A stretch of DNA of 64,000 bases from Janthinobacterium rivuli (GTDB lineage: Bacteria; Pseudomonadota; Gammaproteobacteria; Burkholderiales; Burkholderiaceae_D). Below the pieces are notes generated by a model, which saw only the letters and a program-made list of their open reading frames with translations, made no database searches and was not told where the DNA came from. A program made the translations under genes and the position numbers. The stretch covers positions 2,170,001 through 2,234,000 of the forward strand of contig NZ_CP121464.1 in assembly GCF_029690045.1 (NCBI RefSeq), written 5' to 3'. Shown piece after piece: positions 16,148-26,252 of the stretch; within the stretch, counting starts at the first letter, position 1, and the number at the start of each line of letters is the position of its first letter.

Positions 16148-18255
16148 TTTTGAGCCTTGTTCGTCAGTGACAGGTTTGCCGACTCGTCGACCAGCGCCAG
16201 CGGTGGCGGGTTTTTCGAGCCGAAGAAGAAGACGATGGGCGAGCGCAGGAAACGCTTGCCCAGAATCTTCAATAATTGCATGCCGTGCTTGAAGCGCACC
16301 TGGCGCGAGCGCAGTGCCACCCACAGGGCCAGGCCGAAACTGACCAGCAGATTGGCCGTGCCGATGGCGAAGATGCCCGACAGCGACTTGACGGCCAGTT
16401 GCCAGCTCATGTTGTGATCGAGGCCCACCAGGGCCGTGGCGAAGTTGGCGGCCGAGAAGGTGATGTGGCGGATATCGATGGGCAAACCGATCAGGAAACC
16501 TAGGGTGCCGATGGAGCCGAGCAGGATACCGAAGTAGAAGTTACCCATCAGGCCACCGAGGTTGTTTTCCAGATACATGCCCAGCCGCTGCAAGCGCTCC
16601 TGGCCGATGACCCGGCCCAGGCCGCGCAATTGCGCGATGCGCTGGGCCCAGCGCGTGTACAGGGCCTGGTTGTCATAGTAGCCGGAAATCAGGCCCGCCA
16701 CGAACAGGCACACGCCGGCGATCATGGCGTAGAAGATGGCGGGGCTGCCGATGGGGTCGATATCGTGCAGCAGATGCATGGCTTTTTCCGGCGTCACCAG
16801 GTTGTGGCCCGTGATCGCCTTGTAGCCGAGCGCGATCAGCCAGGCCGTGGGGATGGCGGTCGCCAGGTTGCCCAGCACGGCCATGTTTTGCGTGCGGAAG
16901 ACCTTGTTGATCAGTTCGGCCATGCTGTCGAGGTCGATGTTCCGGCCATCCTTGCTGTGCAGGCCGGCGGCGATGCGCGAGGCCGTCATGGCCGGTTGCT
17001 TGGTGGCCACCGTGAAATGCAGCAAGTGGATGAACATGAAACCGATCGAGTAATTCATGCTGAACATGAACGCTTCGACCAGCGGCGCCGAGCGCAAATA
17101 CGACATCAATATCTTGAACAGGGCCATGAAGCCGATGATCACGCCCGCGCCCGCGGACGAGAGGAACATGGCGCCCATTTCGCGGCGGTTTTCCGCGATG
17201 TAATGCTCGCCCGTGCGGCTGGCGTTTTCCGTCACATTGCGCGCCAACAAGTTGATATTGTCGGAAAACAGGTCGCTGACCTTGTACTTGTGGTTATGCG
17301 CGCGTATCAGTTCCAGCGCCAATCCGACGGCGCCCGCGCGGCGGCGGCTGACCGGTTGCGGGTGCAGCAAATCCTGCGTGGCGTCGACCGTGATGGCGGC
17401 GATGTCCACGTTGTTCGATGCCGGCAGCTCGCCGCTCGTGTCGACGAGGAACAGCAGCTTGCGCAGGCGCTCGATGCTTTGCGCCAGCGCCACCAATAAA
17501 TACGTGAGGGGAATGCTGGTGCCCTGGTACAGCGCTTTCTTGCGGATCTTGGCGATGACGGCGTCGCACTGGTCCAGCATCACCAGCAGATGGCGCGCAT
17601 CCTCGATGTGCTCGATGTCGCCTTGCAGCAGATTCGTGTAGGCATCCAGGTAGGCGTTCACTTCCGTGTTCTGCACCATGAACGGTGACTGGAATACTTC
17701 GATTTCATTGTGGAAACGCGTCAATTCCGGTTCCAGACCCATGGCGCAGACGCGGTAGGACAGGGTGCGGATGGCGTCGAGCATGCCAGGCAGCATGATG
17801 TTGCCATCGCCGACGGCCAGTTCGATGTCGTCGCTGGTGAGCACGTCGAACAGTTCCAGCCAGTCCGTGGCGGGCACGTTGCTGATCCACAAATAATCGG
17901 TTTTCAGGTACAGCACCTGGTCGAGCGCGTCGTTCAGGTATTCGTCGCCGAGGGCGGGCGGCAGCATGCGGTAGGCGATGCGGCGTTTCAATTCCGTGAA
18001 GAAACCGCTGTTCGACAGCACGCCGATGTCGGTGTACAGGCTGGCATGGCGGCGCGCGGCCAGCACGCGCAGCACGTATTCGTGCAGGGCGCGCGCCTGG
18101 GCGGGGTTACCTTTGAGAAGCTGGCGCAGGGTGCGCACGTTGGCAATCGCGGTAGCGCTGTCGTGGGAGCGCTTGGGACGCAGTGAGTTGAATAATTCCA
18201 CCAGCAAGTCGATATTGCTGGAGTTGGGGTCAATGCGTTCGAGGATAGCTAGCAT
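16144..18255 (-). CDS. Gcr-family membrane protein ('site-specific recombinase')
   Basis: Protein of 703 residues. It has a long soluble helical N-terminal half (residues about 1-330) and a C-terminal half with about seven membrane helices (from VIIGFMALFKILMSY onward). It matches the family annotated 'site-specific recombinase' after the Neisseria gcr gene, but it shows no integrase or resolvase catalytic motif. The recombinase name should be doubted; a membrane role is more likely. The start at 18255 (MLAILERID) is chosen over 18321 because the family begins there. Neither start has a clear ribosome binding site. It is translationally coupled to the PLD-type lipoprotein. Confidence 0.75.
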   Translation of the reverse strand: MLAILERIDPNSSNIDLLVELFNSLRPKRSHDSATAIANVRTLRQLLKGNPAQARALHEYVLRVLAARRHASLYTDIGVLSNSGFFTELKRRIAYRMLPPALGDEYLNDALDQVLYLKTDYLWISNVPATDWLELFDVLTSDDIELAVGDGNIMLPGMLDAIRTLSYRVCAMGLEPELTRFHNEIEVFQSPFMVQNTEVNAYLDAYTNLLQGDIEHIEDARHLLVMLDQCDAVIAKIRKKALYQGTSIPLTYLLVALAQSIERLRKLLFLVDTSGELPASNNVDIAAITVDATQDLLHPQPVSRRRAGAVGLALELIRAHNHKYKVSDLFSDNINLLARNVTENASRTGEHYIAENRREMGAMFLSSAGAGVIIGFMALFKILMSYLRSAPLVEAFMFSMNYSIGFMFIHLLHFTVATKQPAMTASRIAAGLHSKDGRNIDLDSMAELINKVFRTQNMAVLGNLATAIPTAWLIALGYKAITGHNLVTPEKAMHLLHDIDPIGSPAIFYAMIAGVCLFVAGLISGYYDNQALYTRWAQRIAQLRGLGRVIGQERLQRLGMYLENNLGGLMGNFYFGILLGSIGTLGFLIGLPIDIRHITFSAANFATALVGLDHNMSWQLAVKSLSGIFAIGTANLLVSFGLALWVALRSRQVRFKHGMQLLKILGKRFLRSPIVFFFGSKNPPPLALVDESANLSLTNKAQK

Positions 18256-18572
18256 GCAGAAAAAACGGGCGAGCCGCTGTCGGTAAAACCAGTAGTGTAC
18301 CGCCTGCGTCAAATCGCGCAACGTTCGCCACCGAACATTGCTTTACGGCAGGGCCTGCATTTCACGCCATTTTGCCGCAAATTAGCTGAATCATGGTCAA
18401 TATTGCGTGTTGTCAGTGCGCGACGTGTTTCCTGGGGCTAAGCTGAAGTTTCTGTTGTACAACGCACGGACGCTGGACAAAAAGCGGGGATAAGGTAACA
18501 CTGAGATCAGACACACAGCGCATGTCCTGATCAATACCGGGAAGTTTCATTCACGTTGCCGAGATATTTATC
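18256..18572. other. Intergenic region upstream of the porin
   Basis: 317 bases without a gene, between divergent genes. It contains a perfect palindrome GTTGTACAAC at 18454-18463, and otherwise nothing I can assign. Confidence 0.5.
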
Positions 18573-19682
18573 ATGAAGACCTCGTATTTTGCGCTTGCTG
18601 TGATAGGGATGGGGCCTTTCGCGCTGGGCGCGACGGCCCAGGCTGCCGATGGCGCAGGCAGTGCCGCCTCCAGTAACGTTGCCGTGTACGGCGTGCTCGA
18701 CGCGGGCATCGTGGCCGAGCGGGGCTGCGCCGCCAATTGCGCCGGCGCCAAGGTGTCCGGCGGCGTCGCCTCCGGTTCGCGCCTGGGGGTGCAGGGCCGC
18801 GAGGCGCTGGGCAATGACGTCACGGCCGTGTTTACCCTGGAAGCAGGCATCCAGAACGATACGGGCCAGTCGGAAGAGGGCCGGCTGTTCGGCCGCCAGG
18901 CCTATGTGGGCCTCGACAGCCGCCTCGGTGCGCTGACCCTGGGGCGCCAGTACAACCTGCAATACCTGACCCTGACCGACGTGGCCGACCCGTTCAAGGG
19001 CGGCATGGCCGGCAGCGCCGGCAACCTGGCCGGCTACAGCGTGAAACGCTATGACAATACCGTCAAATATGTGACGCCGGCCTTGCGCGGCGTGACCGCC
19101 AGCGCCATCTACAGCTTTGGCGAGTCGCCGTACAGCAACGCCAACAACCGCGCGTATGGCGCCACCCTCGGCTATTCGGCCGGCGCCGTGAATGTCAGCG
19201 TGTCGCACCAGCGCAAGAACAACTTCATCCTCGCCTCCGGCACCTTGCCCGCCATCGACATGTCGGCCCGCAACACCCTGATCGCGGCAAATATCGACCT
19301 CAAAGTGGCCACCGCCTTTGCCGCCGTGGGCGTGAACAAGGGCTATGGCAGCTCGCCGTGGGATCCGAACAATGCCTATAGCTCGCTGGCCCTGTCGATG
19401 TCGTCGTCGGACAGCCGCGACACCTTGCTGGGCGTGTCCGTGCCCGTGGGCGGCTTCAAACTGCTGGCGTCGTGGGTGCGCAAGGATGACCGCGACCTGG
19501 CCAACCGCGACGCCAGCCAGGTGGCAGTCGGCCTCACGTATTCGCTGTCAAAGCGCAGCGATTTCTACGCGTCCTACGCGAAGATCCACAACAAGAACGG
19601 CGCCCGCTACACGGTGGGCAACGCCAGCGATGCGGGCCGCGGCGACGCCGCCTTCAACATGGGCTTTCGTCACGGTTTCTGA
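18573..19682 (+). CDS. Outer-membrane porin (Neisseria/Burkholderia type)
   Basis: Protein of 369 residues with a signal peptide (cleavage near ATAQA-AD, about residue 24). The porin pattern follows: SSNVAVYGVLDAGI at the mature start, SGSRLGVQGREALGNDVTAVF and LFGRQAYVGL strands, and alternating hydrophobic beta strands to the C-terminal phenylalanine (FNMGFRHGF). It forms a trimeric general diffusion pore in this family. One pair of cysteines near residues 51 and 55 is unusual for porins. The 3' end overlaps the convergent DUF3617 gene by 13 bases. Confidence 0.88.
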   Translation: MKTSYFALAVIGMGPFALGATAQAADGAGSAASSNVAVYGVLDAGIVAERGCAANCAGAKVSGGVASGSRLGVQGREALGNDVTAVFTLEAGIQNDTGQSEEGRLFGRQAYVGLDSRLGALTLGRQYNLQYLTLTDVADPFKGGMAGSAGNLAGYSVKRYDNTVKYVTPALRGVTASAIYSFGESPYSNANNRAYGATLGYSAGAVNVSVSHQRKNNFILASGTLPAIDMSARNTLIAANIDLKVATAFAAVGVNKGYGSSPWDPNNAYSSLALSMSSSDSRDTLLGVSVPVGGFKLLASWVRKDDRDLANRDASQVAVGLTYSLSKRSDFYASYAKIHNKNGARYTVGNASDAGRGDAAFNMGFRHGF

Positions 19683-20248
19683 CCAGCAGCGGTTGATGGC
19701 GCAGGGCACGTTGCTCCCAGCCACTTGCCGTTGCTCGTCACATTCACCTGTTCCGGCGCACCGCGCGCGCTGGTGGTCACCGCCAGCTGCATGCTGAACG
19801 CCTGCTCGCCCGTGAACATCACCTTGCCTTCGCCGCTCGATTTCGGATTCGCGCACGTGAACGACACGTGCATGCCGCCCGCGATGTCCGTGTTTTTCGA
19901 TTTGCAATCGCCGGGCTGGCCCGTGGGAATCTGCCTGCGCGCCGCCATGTCCGGCGTCACGCAGGCCGTCACGCGCACGGCGCCATCGGCGCCCACGGTG
20001 GGCATGGCCATGCCGCGGCTGGCGGCCATGCTTTCCAGCTGCTTGCGTTGATCGGGAGGAAGGTTGCCCAGCTGCTGCAGCACCATGGACATGGCGTTGT
20101 CGGTGGCGGCGTCGGGCGAGGCCATCTTGCTGTCGACTTGCCACAGGCCCGGCTTGATGGTGGCGGCTGGCGAGGCGGCCTGGGCGCCGGCGTGGCTGCC
20201 CAAGGCGGCGCAAGCCAGCAGAGTCAGGCGTAGCAAAGAATGTTTCAT
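19670..20248 (-). CDS. DUF3617 family exported protein
   Basis: Protein of 192 residues with a signal peptide (cleavage after HAGAQA, about residue 24). The DUF3617 pattern follows: IKPGLWQVDSKM near the mature start, VTACVTPDMAARRQIP with CKSKNTDIAGG in the middle, and VTSNGKWLGATCPA at the end with conserved cysteines. It is periplasmic and of unknown function. The 3' end overlaps the porin gene by 13 bases on the opposite strand, which leaves no room for a separate terminator. Confidence 0.8.
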   Translation of the reverse strand: MKHSLLRLTLLACAALGSHAGAQAASPAATIKPGLWQVDSKMASPDAATDNAMSMVLQQLGNLPPDQRKQLESMAASRGMAMPTVGADGAVRVTACVTPDMAARRQIPTGQPGDCKSKNTDIAGGMHVSFTCANPKSSGEGKVMFTGEQAFSMQLAVTTSARGAPEQVNVTSNGKWLGATCPAPSTAAGQKP

Positions 20249-20315
20249 GTTGGCGTCTCCAGAAAAGGCAGACCCCAGCATACGGCATGGCAAGCGGGGC
20301 ACGCTTGCCATTGTG

Positions 20316-21863
20316 TTACAAACTGTGATCGGGTTCGATGCGGCGCACGTCCACGCTGGCGATGCGGCGCTCGTCCGCTTCGAGGATTTCATAGCGCAAA
20401 TCATCGAGTTCCAGTACTTCGCCCACGGCCGGCATGTTTTCGAAGTGCGCCAGCAGGAAGCCGGCCAGCGAGTTGTACTCGCCGTCTTCGCTGACCAGGG
20501 TTTCCGTCTCGAACACTTGCTCCAGGTAATGCAAGTCCGTCGCGCCATCGATGCGCCAGTGGCCGGGGCCCAGCACTTCCACGTCGGGCTGTTCGTCCTC
20601 GTCGGGGAATTCGCCGGCGATGGCTTCCAGGATATCGATCGGCGTGAGCACGCCTTGCACGGTGCCGAACTCGTCGACCACCAGCACCAGCTGGCCGCGC
20701 GAGCGCTTTAATGTTTCCATGGCTTTCAACACGCCGGCCGCTTCCGGCACGACGACGGCTTCGCGCATGCTGGCCGGGTCGATCTTGCCGCGCGAGACGA
20801 GGTCTTCGATGAGGTCCTTGCTGCGCGCGATGCCGACCACGTTATCCAGATCATCATTGCAGACAGGAATCATGCTGTGCGGCGTCTCGCGCAGCAATTG
20901 CAGCATCTTGTCGCTGCTGTCGTTCAGGTTGACCCACGACACGTCGCCGCGCGGCGTCATGACGGAGCGGATCGAGCGCTCGGCCAGGGTCAGCACGCCG
21001 CTGACCATGTTGCGCTCTTCCACGCCGAAGGCGGAGACGTCGGGCGTTTCCTTGACTTCGTGCTCTTCCACGGCTTCGCGGCCCTTGCGTCCGCCCAACA
21101 GGCTCAGCACGGCTTGCGCCGTGCGGTCGCGCAGCGGGGCGTTCGACTGCAGCTTGAGGAAGTTGCGGCGCGCCAGCTGGTTGAAGAACTCGATGACGAT
21201 GGAAAAGCCGATGGCGGCGTACAGATAGCCTTTCGGAATGTGGAAGCCCAGGCCTTCGGCCACCAGCGACAGGCCGATCATCAGCAGGAAGCTCAGGCAC
21301 AGCACGACGACGGTGGGGTGGGCGTTGACGAAGCGCGTCAGCACCTTCGAGGCCAGCATCATGACGACGATGGAAATGACGACGGCCGCCATCATCACGT
21401 ACAGGTTTTCCACCATGCCGACGGCCGTGATGACGGCGTCGAGCGAAAAGACGGCGTCGAGCACGACGATCTGCGCCACCACGAGGCCGAAGCCGGCGTA
21501 GACTTTCGGGCCCGTCTGGGCGTGCGTGACGCCTTCGAGGCGCTCGTGCAGTTCGCTGGTGGCCTTGAACAGCAGGAACAGGCCGCCGACGAGCAGGATC
21601 AGGTCGCGCCCCGAAAACGAGAATGTCAATATGGAAAACAATGGCGTGGTCAGGGTGACCAGCCAGGAAATCAGCGAGAGCAGGCCCAGGCGCATGACGA
21701 GGGCCAGGGTCAGGCCCAGCACTCTGGCCTTGTCGCGCTGGTGCGGCGGCAGTTTCTCGGCCAGGATGGCGATGAAAATCAGGTTGTCGATACCCAGTAC
21801 GATTTCCAGTACGACCAGCGTCAGCAGGCCGACCCAGATTGTCGGGTCAAATAACCATTCCAT
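20316..21863 (-). CDS. TerC-CBS-CorC membrane protein (YegH/YoaE type)
   Basis: Protein of 515 residues in three parts. An N-terminal TerC domain has seven helices and the acidic motifs [11 protein letters not shown] and [12 protein letters not shown] (metal-handling Asp residues). A CBS-domain pair follows at residues about 305-420 ([13 protein letters not shown], then [14 protein letters not shown]). A CorC_HlyC domain closes it (residues about 435-515). E. coli YegH and YoaE share this order. TerC proteins are tied to metal (Mn) export and metalation of secreted enzymes, and CorC to divalent cation efflux. The likely role is therefore cation transport in the inner membrane. Confidence 0.87.
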   Translation of the reverse strand: MEWLFDPTIWVGLLTLVVLEIVLGIDNLIFIAILAEKLPPHQRDKARVLGLTLALVMRLGLLSLISWLVTLTTPLFSILTFSFSGRDLILLVGGLFLLFKATSELHERLEGVTHAQTGPKVYAGFGLVVAQIVVLDAVFSLDAVITAVGMVENLYVMMAAVVISIVVMMLASKVLTRFVNAHPTVVVLCLSFLLMIGLSLVAEGLGFHIPKGYLYAAIGFSIVIEFFNQLARRNFLKLQSNAPLRDRTAQAVLSLLGGRKGREAVEEHEVKETPDVSAFGVEERNMVSGVLTLAERSIRSVMTPRGDVSWVNLNDSSDKMLQLLRETPHSMIPVCNDDLDNVVGIARSKDLIEDLVSRGKIDPASMREAVVVPEAAGVLKAMETLKRSRGQLVLVVDEFGTVQGVLTPIDILEAIAGEFPDEDEQPDVEVLGPGHWRIDGATDLHYLEQVFETETLVSEDGEYNSLAGFLLAHFENMPAVGEVLELDDLRYEILEADERRIASVDVRRIEPDHSL

Positions 21864-21945
21864 GTGTGTAACCTTGTAAAGTCGATCAGTGTAAAGCGTG
21901 CCCGGCGGCTAAAGCCCCGGACGCGTGGGTGCTGCATGCATGTCT

Positions 21946-22287
21946 TCAGAGGCGGACGCGCGGCGGCCGGGTGGCCAGCCGCACGTCCGCTTCGGCAAGT
22001 GCGCCCGGTCCCGCTTGCCAAATGATGGCGTAAAACGGCACGGCCTGGCGCGAGCTCGGGTACAGCGTGATGGGGTCGTTGTCGCATTCTTCAGTATCGC
22101 AGCTGTCGCCAGGCAGGCCTGCATGGAGGCTGGCGTCGGCACAGTCGATGCTGAAGGCGGGCGTGGCGGTAGCGCCGGCCGCGATTGCATGCTGGAATGG
22201 GGAAGGGCTGGCGTAAGCCATGCTGGCAAACGCCTGGGGTAAAGCGATGAAAACAAAAAGGCAGAGCAGGACGAGAGCTCGTCTCAT
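21946..22287 (-). CDS. Hypothetical small exported protein
   Basis: Candidate gene of 113 residues. The N-terminus MRRALVLLCLFVFIALPQAFA is a good signal peptide. The mature part has three or four cysteines in an acidic stretch (DCADAS, then GDSCDTEECDND) and an amphipathic, Arg-rich end. I do not recognise a family. It sits alone between the TerC gene and the M16 peptidase, which diverges. The ribosome binding site is weak. The signal peptide is the main support; the cysteine/acid patch could bind metal, but that is a guess. Confidence 0.5.
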   Translation of the reverse strand: MRRALVLLCLFVFIALPQAFASMAYASPSPFQHAIAAGATATPAFSIDCADASLHAGLPGDSCDTEECDNDPITLYPSSRQAVPFYAIIWQAGPGALAEADVRLATRPPRVRL

Positions 22288-22513
22288 ATACAGGCAGATA
22301 GTTCTGGAACCGTGGAGTATAACACGGGCAGATAACAGCTTGATGACAGGGACTTGCGCAAGTGACAAGCATGCCGTAAATTACGAGAGCAATAATTTCA
22401 CGTGGCGGCGAAGACGCAGCGCGGGCCCCGTGATCATTCTTGCACTCAGTATGTAGTCCATGGCGCTTGCTGTTGCGCCTTGCCCGATCATGTAGTGTTA
22501 CCAGGAATTTGCC

Positions 22514-25357
22514 TTGAAACCCATTACCGCCCTCCTGCTTGCCGCCGGCATTCTCTCGCCTTCGTTCATCCTTGCCGCCACCCCCGTGGAAGCGGCGCCG
22601 ACCCAGAAAACCGGCAAGGCTGCTCCCAGCCGCGCCGCCGTCAAAGTCACATCCGTCGAAGGCATCACCGAATACCGCCTGGCCAACGGCTTGCGCGTGC
22701 TGCTGTTCCCCGATGCCAGCAAGCCGACCCTGACCACCAACATCGTCTACCTGGTCGGCTCGCGCCATGAAAACTATGGCGAAACGGGCATGGCCCACTT
22801 GCTGGAACACTTGCTGTTCAAGCCCAGCGCCAACTTCGGCGTCAAGAAGGGCACGAAAACCCCGGTCGAGATCCTGAACTCGACGGGCGCCCAGTTCAAC
22901 GGCACCACCTGGTACGACCGCACCAATTACTACGCCACCTTCCCGGCCAACGACGACAACCTGCGCCAGATGCTGGCCATGGAAGCGGACCGCATGGTCA
23001 ACGCGGCCATCGACCAGAACGACCTGTGGAATCCGAAGACGCAGAAGGGCGAAATGACCGTCGTGCGCAACGAGTTCGAGATGGGCGAGAGCGACCCGAT
23101 CGGCGTGACGAGCGAACGCATCCAGGCCATCGCCTACGACTGGCACAACTATGGCAAGTCGACCATCGGCGCCCGTTCCGACATCGAGCAGGTGAACATT
23201 CCCCGCTTGCGCGCGTTTTATCATAAATATTATCAGCCAGATAATGCCGTGCTGATGGTGGCGGGCCGCTTCGACGAAGCCAAGGTCTTGAAGCAGATCA
23301 ATGAGCTGTTCGGCAAGATCCCGAAACCGACGCGCGTGATCGAGCCGACCTACACGGCCGAACCGGTGCAGGATGGCGAGCGCGCCGTGACGGTGCGCCG
23401 CAGCGGCGGCACGCAGTTCGTCGGCGCCGGCTACCACGTGGCGCCGTCCGGCAACCCGGACGCCGTCGCCATCGAAGTGCTGGGCCACGTGCTGACGGAT
23501 GCACCGGCCGGCCGCTTGCACAAGGCGCTGGTGGAAACCAAGCTGGCCAGCAAGATTGAATACAACTCGGTGAGCAACCTGGAGCCGGGCTACAACCTGT
23601 TCGGCGCGCTGGTGCCGCTCGATGGCAACCTCGATGCGGCGCAGACGGCCATGCTGAAGGTGCTGGAAGAGCTGAAATCGCAGCCCATCACGGACGCGGA
23701 AGTGGCGCGCGTGAAACAGCAATTGAACAAACAGATCGAACTGGCCACTTCGAACACGGCCAGCCTGACGATCGCCCTGACGGAGTCCCTGGCGGCTGGC
23801 GACTGGCGCCTGTTCTTCCTGCAGCGCGACCAGCTCGACAAGCTGACGACGGCGCAGGTGCAGGCGGCGGCCGAGAAATACCTGAAGAGCTCGAACCGCA
23901 CCCTGGGCCGTTTCATCCCCACCGATGCGCCGGACCGCACGGTCGTGCCGGCCTACGCCGACGTGGCGCCGCAACTGGCCGGCTACACGGGCCGCGCGGT
24001 CGTGGCGCAGGGCGAAGCGTTCGATCCGAGCCCCGACAATATCGAGGCGCGCACCACGCGCTTCACCTTGCCGAACGGCTTGAAAGGCGCCTTGCTGCCG
24101 AAGAAAACCAAGGGCAGCACCGTCAGCGTCGTGTTGAAACTGCAGATTGGCAGCGAAGAGAACTTGCGCGGCAAGGCGCAAGTAGGCGTCTACACGGCCA
24201 ATCTGTTGTCGCGCGGCACGGATAAACTGTCGCGCCAGGAAGTGAAGGACAAGTTTGACCAGCTGGGCATGCAAGTGGCGATTTCGGGCGGCGCCGAAGG
24301 CGTGACCGCCATGCTGACAGGCAAGCGCGAGAACTTGCCGGCCGCCATGGACTTGCTGGCGCAAGTGCTGCAAAAGCCGGCCCTGAACGAAACGGAATTC
24401 CTGGAATTGCAGCGCGAGCGCGTCGGCCGCGCGGAGCAGGAATTGCCTGAGCCGCAGCCGCTGGCCGTGAACGCCTTCCGCCGCCTGCTCGACGCCACGC
24501 CGGAAGGCCATGTGCGCCATGTCAGCACCTTGCCGGACGAACTGGCGGGCTGGAAGGGCGTCAAAGTGGCGGATGTGAAAGCTTTCCATGGCGCCTACTA
24601 TGGCGCGGCGAACGCGACTTTTGCCGCCGTGGGCGACTTCGACCCGGCCGCGCTGAAGGCGCAAGTGGCGAGCCTGTACGGCAACTGGAAGGCGCAGCAG
24701 CCGTACGTGCGCATTCCCGACGCCGTCAAGCCCGTCAGCGGCGAGAAAGTCACCCTGGAAACACCGGACAAGGCCAACAGCGTGCTGTTCGCCATCCAGC
24801 CGATTCCCCTCAAGGATGACGCCGCCGGCTATCCGGCCTTGCTGATCGCCAATCACATGCTCGGTGGCGGCGCCTTGCGCAGCCGCCTGGCCGACCGCAT
24901 CCGCCAGAAGGAAGGCCTGTCGTACGGCGTCGGTTCGCAAGTGAGCGTACCGTCGCGCGAACCGGCCGGCTACTGGATGGCGTACGCCATCAGCGCGCCG
25001 CAAAACACCGTCAAGGTGGAAGCGGCCCTGCGCGAGGAAATCGCCAAGGTGCTGGCCGACGGCTTCACGCAAGAGGAACTGGCCGAAGCGAAGAAAGGCT
25101 GGCTGCAATCGGAAGAAGTGGGCCGCACGCAGGACAGCGGCCTGGCGCGCGGCCTGGCCGATTACCTGGCGCAAGACCGCACCATGGCTTACGACAAGGA
25201 CCTGGAAGCGAAAGTGGCCGCCTTGACCCTGGCGCAAGTGAACCAGGGCCTGCGCGAATACCTGAAGCCAGCGGCCGTCTCGGTGGTGGTGGCGGGCGAC
25301 TTCGCCAAGGTGGCGAAAGAGGGTGAAAGCGGCGCCAAGGCAACGACGTCGAAATAA
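22514..25357 (+). CDS. M16 family zinc metallopeptidase (two-domain)
   Basis: Protein of 947 residues with a signal peptide (residues about 1-21). It carries two full M16 units: the first has the inverted zinc motif HLLEH with downstream Glu (about residues 95-175). The second unit, from about residue 510, starts at TRFTLPNGLKGALLPKKTKG and lacks the motif, as is normal for the inactive partner. It should degrade short peptides in the periplasm (pitrilysin/PqqL-like). The start is TTG with AGGAA nearby; this is the only start that gives the whole signal peptide. A strong terminator follows. Confidence 0.9.
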   Translation: MKPITALLLAAGILSPSFILAATPVEAAPTQKTGKAAPSRAAVKVTSVEGITEYRLANGLRVLLFPDASKPTLTTNIVYLVGSRHENYGETGMAHLLEHLLFKPSANFGVKKGTKTPVEILNSTGAQFNGTTWYDRTNYYATFPANDDNLRQMLAMEADRMVNAAIDQNDLWNPKTQKGEMTVVRNEFEMGESDPIGVTSERIQAIAYDWHNYGKSTIGARSDIEQVNIPRLRAFYHKYYQPDNAVLMVAGRFDEAKVLKQINELFGKIPKPTRVIEPTYTAEPVQDGERAVTVRRSGGTQFVGAGYHVAPSGNPDAVAIEVLGHVLTDAPAGRLHKALVETKLASKIEYNSVSNLEPGYNLFGALVPLDGNLDAAQTAMLKVLEELKSQPITDAEVARVKQQLNKQIELATSNTASLTIALTESLAAGDWRLFFLQRDQLDKLTTAQVQAAAEKYLKSSNRTLGRFIPTDAPDRTVVPAYADVAPQLAGYTGRAVVAQGEAFDPSPDNIEARTTRFTLPNGLKGALLPKKTKGSTVSVVLKLQIGSEENLRGKAQVGVYTANLLSRGTDKLSRQEVKDKFDQLGMQVAISGGAEGVTAMLTGKRENLPAAMDLLAQVLQKPALNETEFLELQRERVGRAEQELPEPQPLAVNAFRRLLDATPEGHVRHVSTLPDELAGWKGVKVADVKAFHGAYYGAANATFAAVGDFDPAALKAQVASLYGNWKAQQPYVRIPDAVKPVSGEKVTLETPDKANSVLFAIQPIPLKDDAAGYPALLIANHMLGGGALRSRLADRIRQKEGLSYGVGSQVSVPSREPAGYWMAYAISAPQNTVKVEAALREEIAKVLADGFTQEELAEAKKGWLQSEEVGRTQDSGLARGLADYLAQDRTMAYDKDLEAKVAALTLAQVNQGLREYLKPAAVSVVVAGDFAKVAKEGESGAKATTSK

Positions 25358-25371
25358 GCTGTTTTACATGG

Positions 25372-25412
25372 AAAAAACCCGCCGGCAAGTTACCTTGCCG
25401 GCGGGTTTTTTA
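25372..25412. terminator. Bidirectional terminator between M16 and OmpA genes
   Basis: Thirteen-base-pair stem (ACCCGCCGGCAAG with its complement) with a TTAC loop, flanked by A6 on the left and T6 on the right. It serves both the M16 gene (+) and the OmpA gene (-). Confidence 0.92.
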
Positions 25413-25427
25413 TTGAAACATGTCAAC

Positions 25428-26111
25428 TTAGCGCGGCGCCATTTCGGCTACGTAGATTTCCACGCGGCGGTTGCGTGCGCGTCCCGATGCATCCGCATTC
25501 GAGGCGATCGGCTCGCGGGCGCCGCGGCCTTCCGTGACGACGCGGGTCGGCGAGACGCCGCGCATGGACAGGTAGTCGCGCGTATGGGCGGCGCGTTCCA
25601 CCGACAGCGGTTCGTTGATGGAAGCGCTGCCCGTGCTGTCCGTATGGCCGATGATGCTGACCGTGGTGTTCGGGTTTTCGTTCAGGGTGGCGGCAAAGCG
25701 GTCGAGGATGGGGCGGAAGTTGCCCTTGATGTCGGCGCGGTTGGTGTCGAAGGAAATGTCGCTTGGAATTTCCATTTTCAGGCGGTTATCGGCCGTTTGC
25801 GACACTTGCACACCAGTACCCTGTGTCGCTTGTTCCATCGCGCGCTTCTGGTTTTCCATGCGGTTCGACCAGATATTGCCGACCACGGCGCCAGCTGCCG
25901 CACCCAGCAGGGCGCCGCCGGCCGTGCGGCCGCTGCTGCCGCCACCGGTGGTGCCGCCGATCAAGGCGCCCAGGCCCGCGCCGATGCCGGCGCCCGTGGC
26001 CGTGCCACGTTGCGTCGAGGACATATCCGCACAGCCGCTGGCGGCCAGTGCGATCACCAGCATGCCGATCAGGGATTTGGCGCCAGGGCCTTTTTTGAAT
26101 GTTTCTTTCAT
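25428..26111 (-). CDS. OmpA-family lipoprotein with glycine zipper (YiaD-like)
   Basis: Lipoprotein of 227 residues (lipobox AASGC, Cys at about residue 27). A glycine-zipper region follows (residues about 40-80: GAGIGAGLGALIGGTTGGG and GGALLGAAAGAVVGNIW). An OmpA peptidoglycan-binding domain closes it (residues about 110-225: FDTNRADIKGNF, GHTDSTGS, LSVERAAHTRDYL and NRRVEIYV). It anchors the outer membrane to peptidoglycan, like E. coli YiaD. An upstream AAGGAG supports the ATG. It is the first member of the envelope-stress district. Confidence 0.9.
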   Translation of the reverse strand: MKETFKKGPGAKSLIGMLVIALAASGCADMSSTQRGTATGAGIGAGLGALIGGTTGGGSSGRTAGGALLGAAAGAVVGNIWSNRMENQKRAMEQATQGTGVQVSQTADNRLKMEIPSDISFDTNRADIKGNFRPILDRFAATLNENPNTTVSIIGHTDSTGSASINEPLSVERAAHTRDYLSMRGVSPTRVVTEGRGAREPIASNADASGRARNRRVEIYVAEMAPR

Positions 26112-26252
26112 GGATTTTCTCCTTGTTTTGTTATTGGGACATACCCAGGACTACCCGTACACGTTACTGCAAAATGGGCCTGCTTGCCAGCGCACGCAAA
26201 AGGGCGGCGCCCGTTCGCACGCGCACCGCCCCTCTGGCCAGTCAATTGGCCT

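Noticed and set aside
16144..18255. Mobile element based on the 'recombinase' label
   Set aside because: No integrase or resolvase residues, many membrane helices, no attachment repeats or cargo.
22091..25237. Long minus-strand frame of 1048 residues
   Set aside because: It lies fully opposite the M16 peptidase, whose motifs, signal peptide and start are clear. The composition (Gln, His, Arg, Gly) is typical of an antisense shadow in GC-rich DNA.
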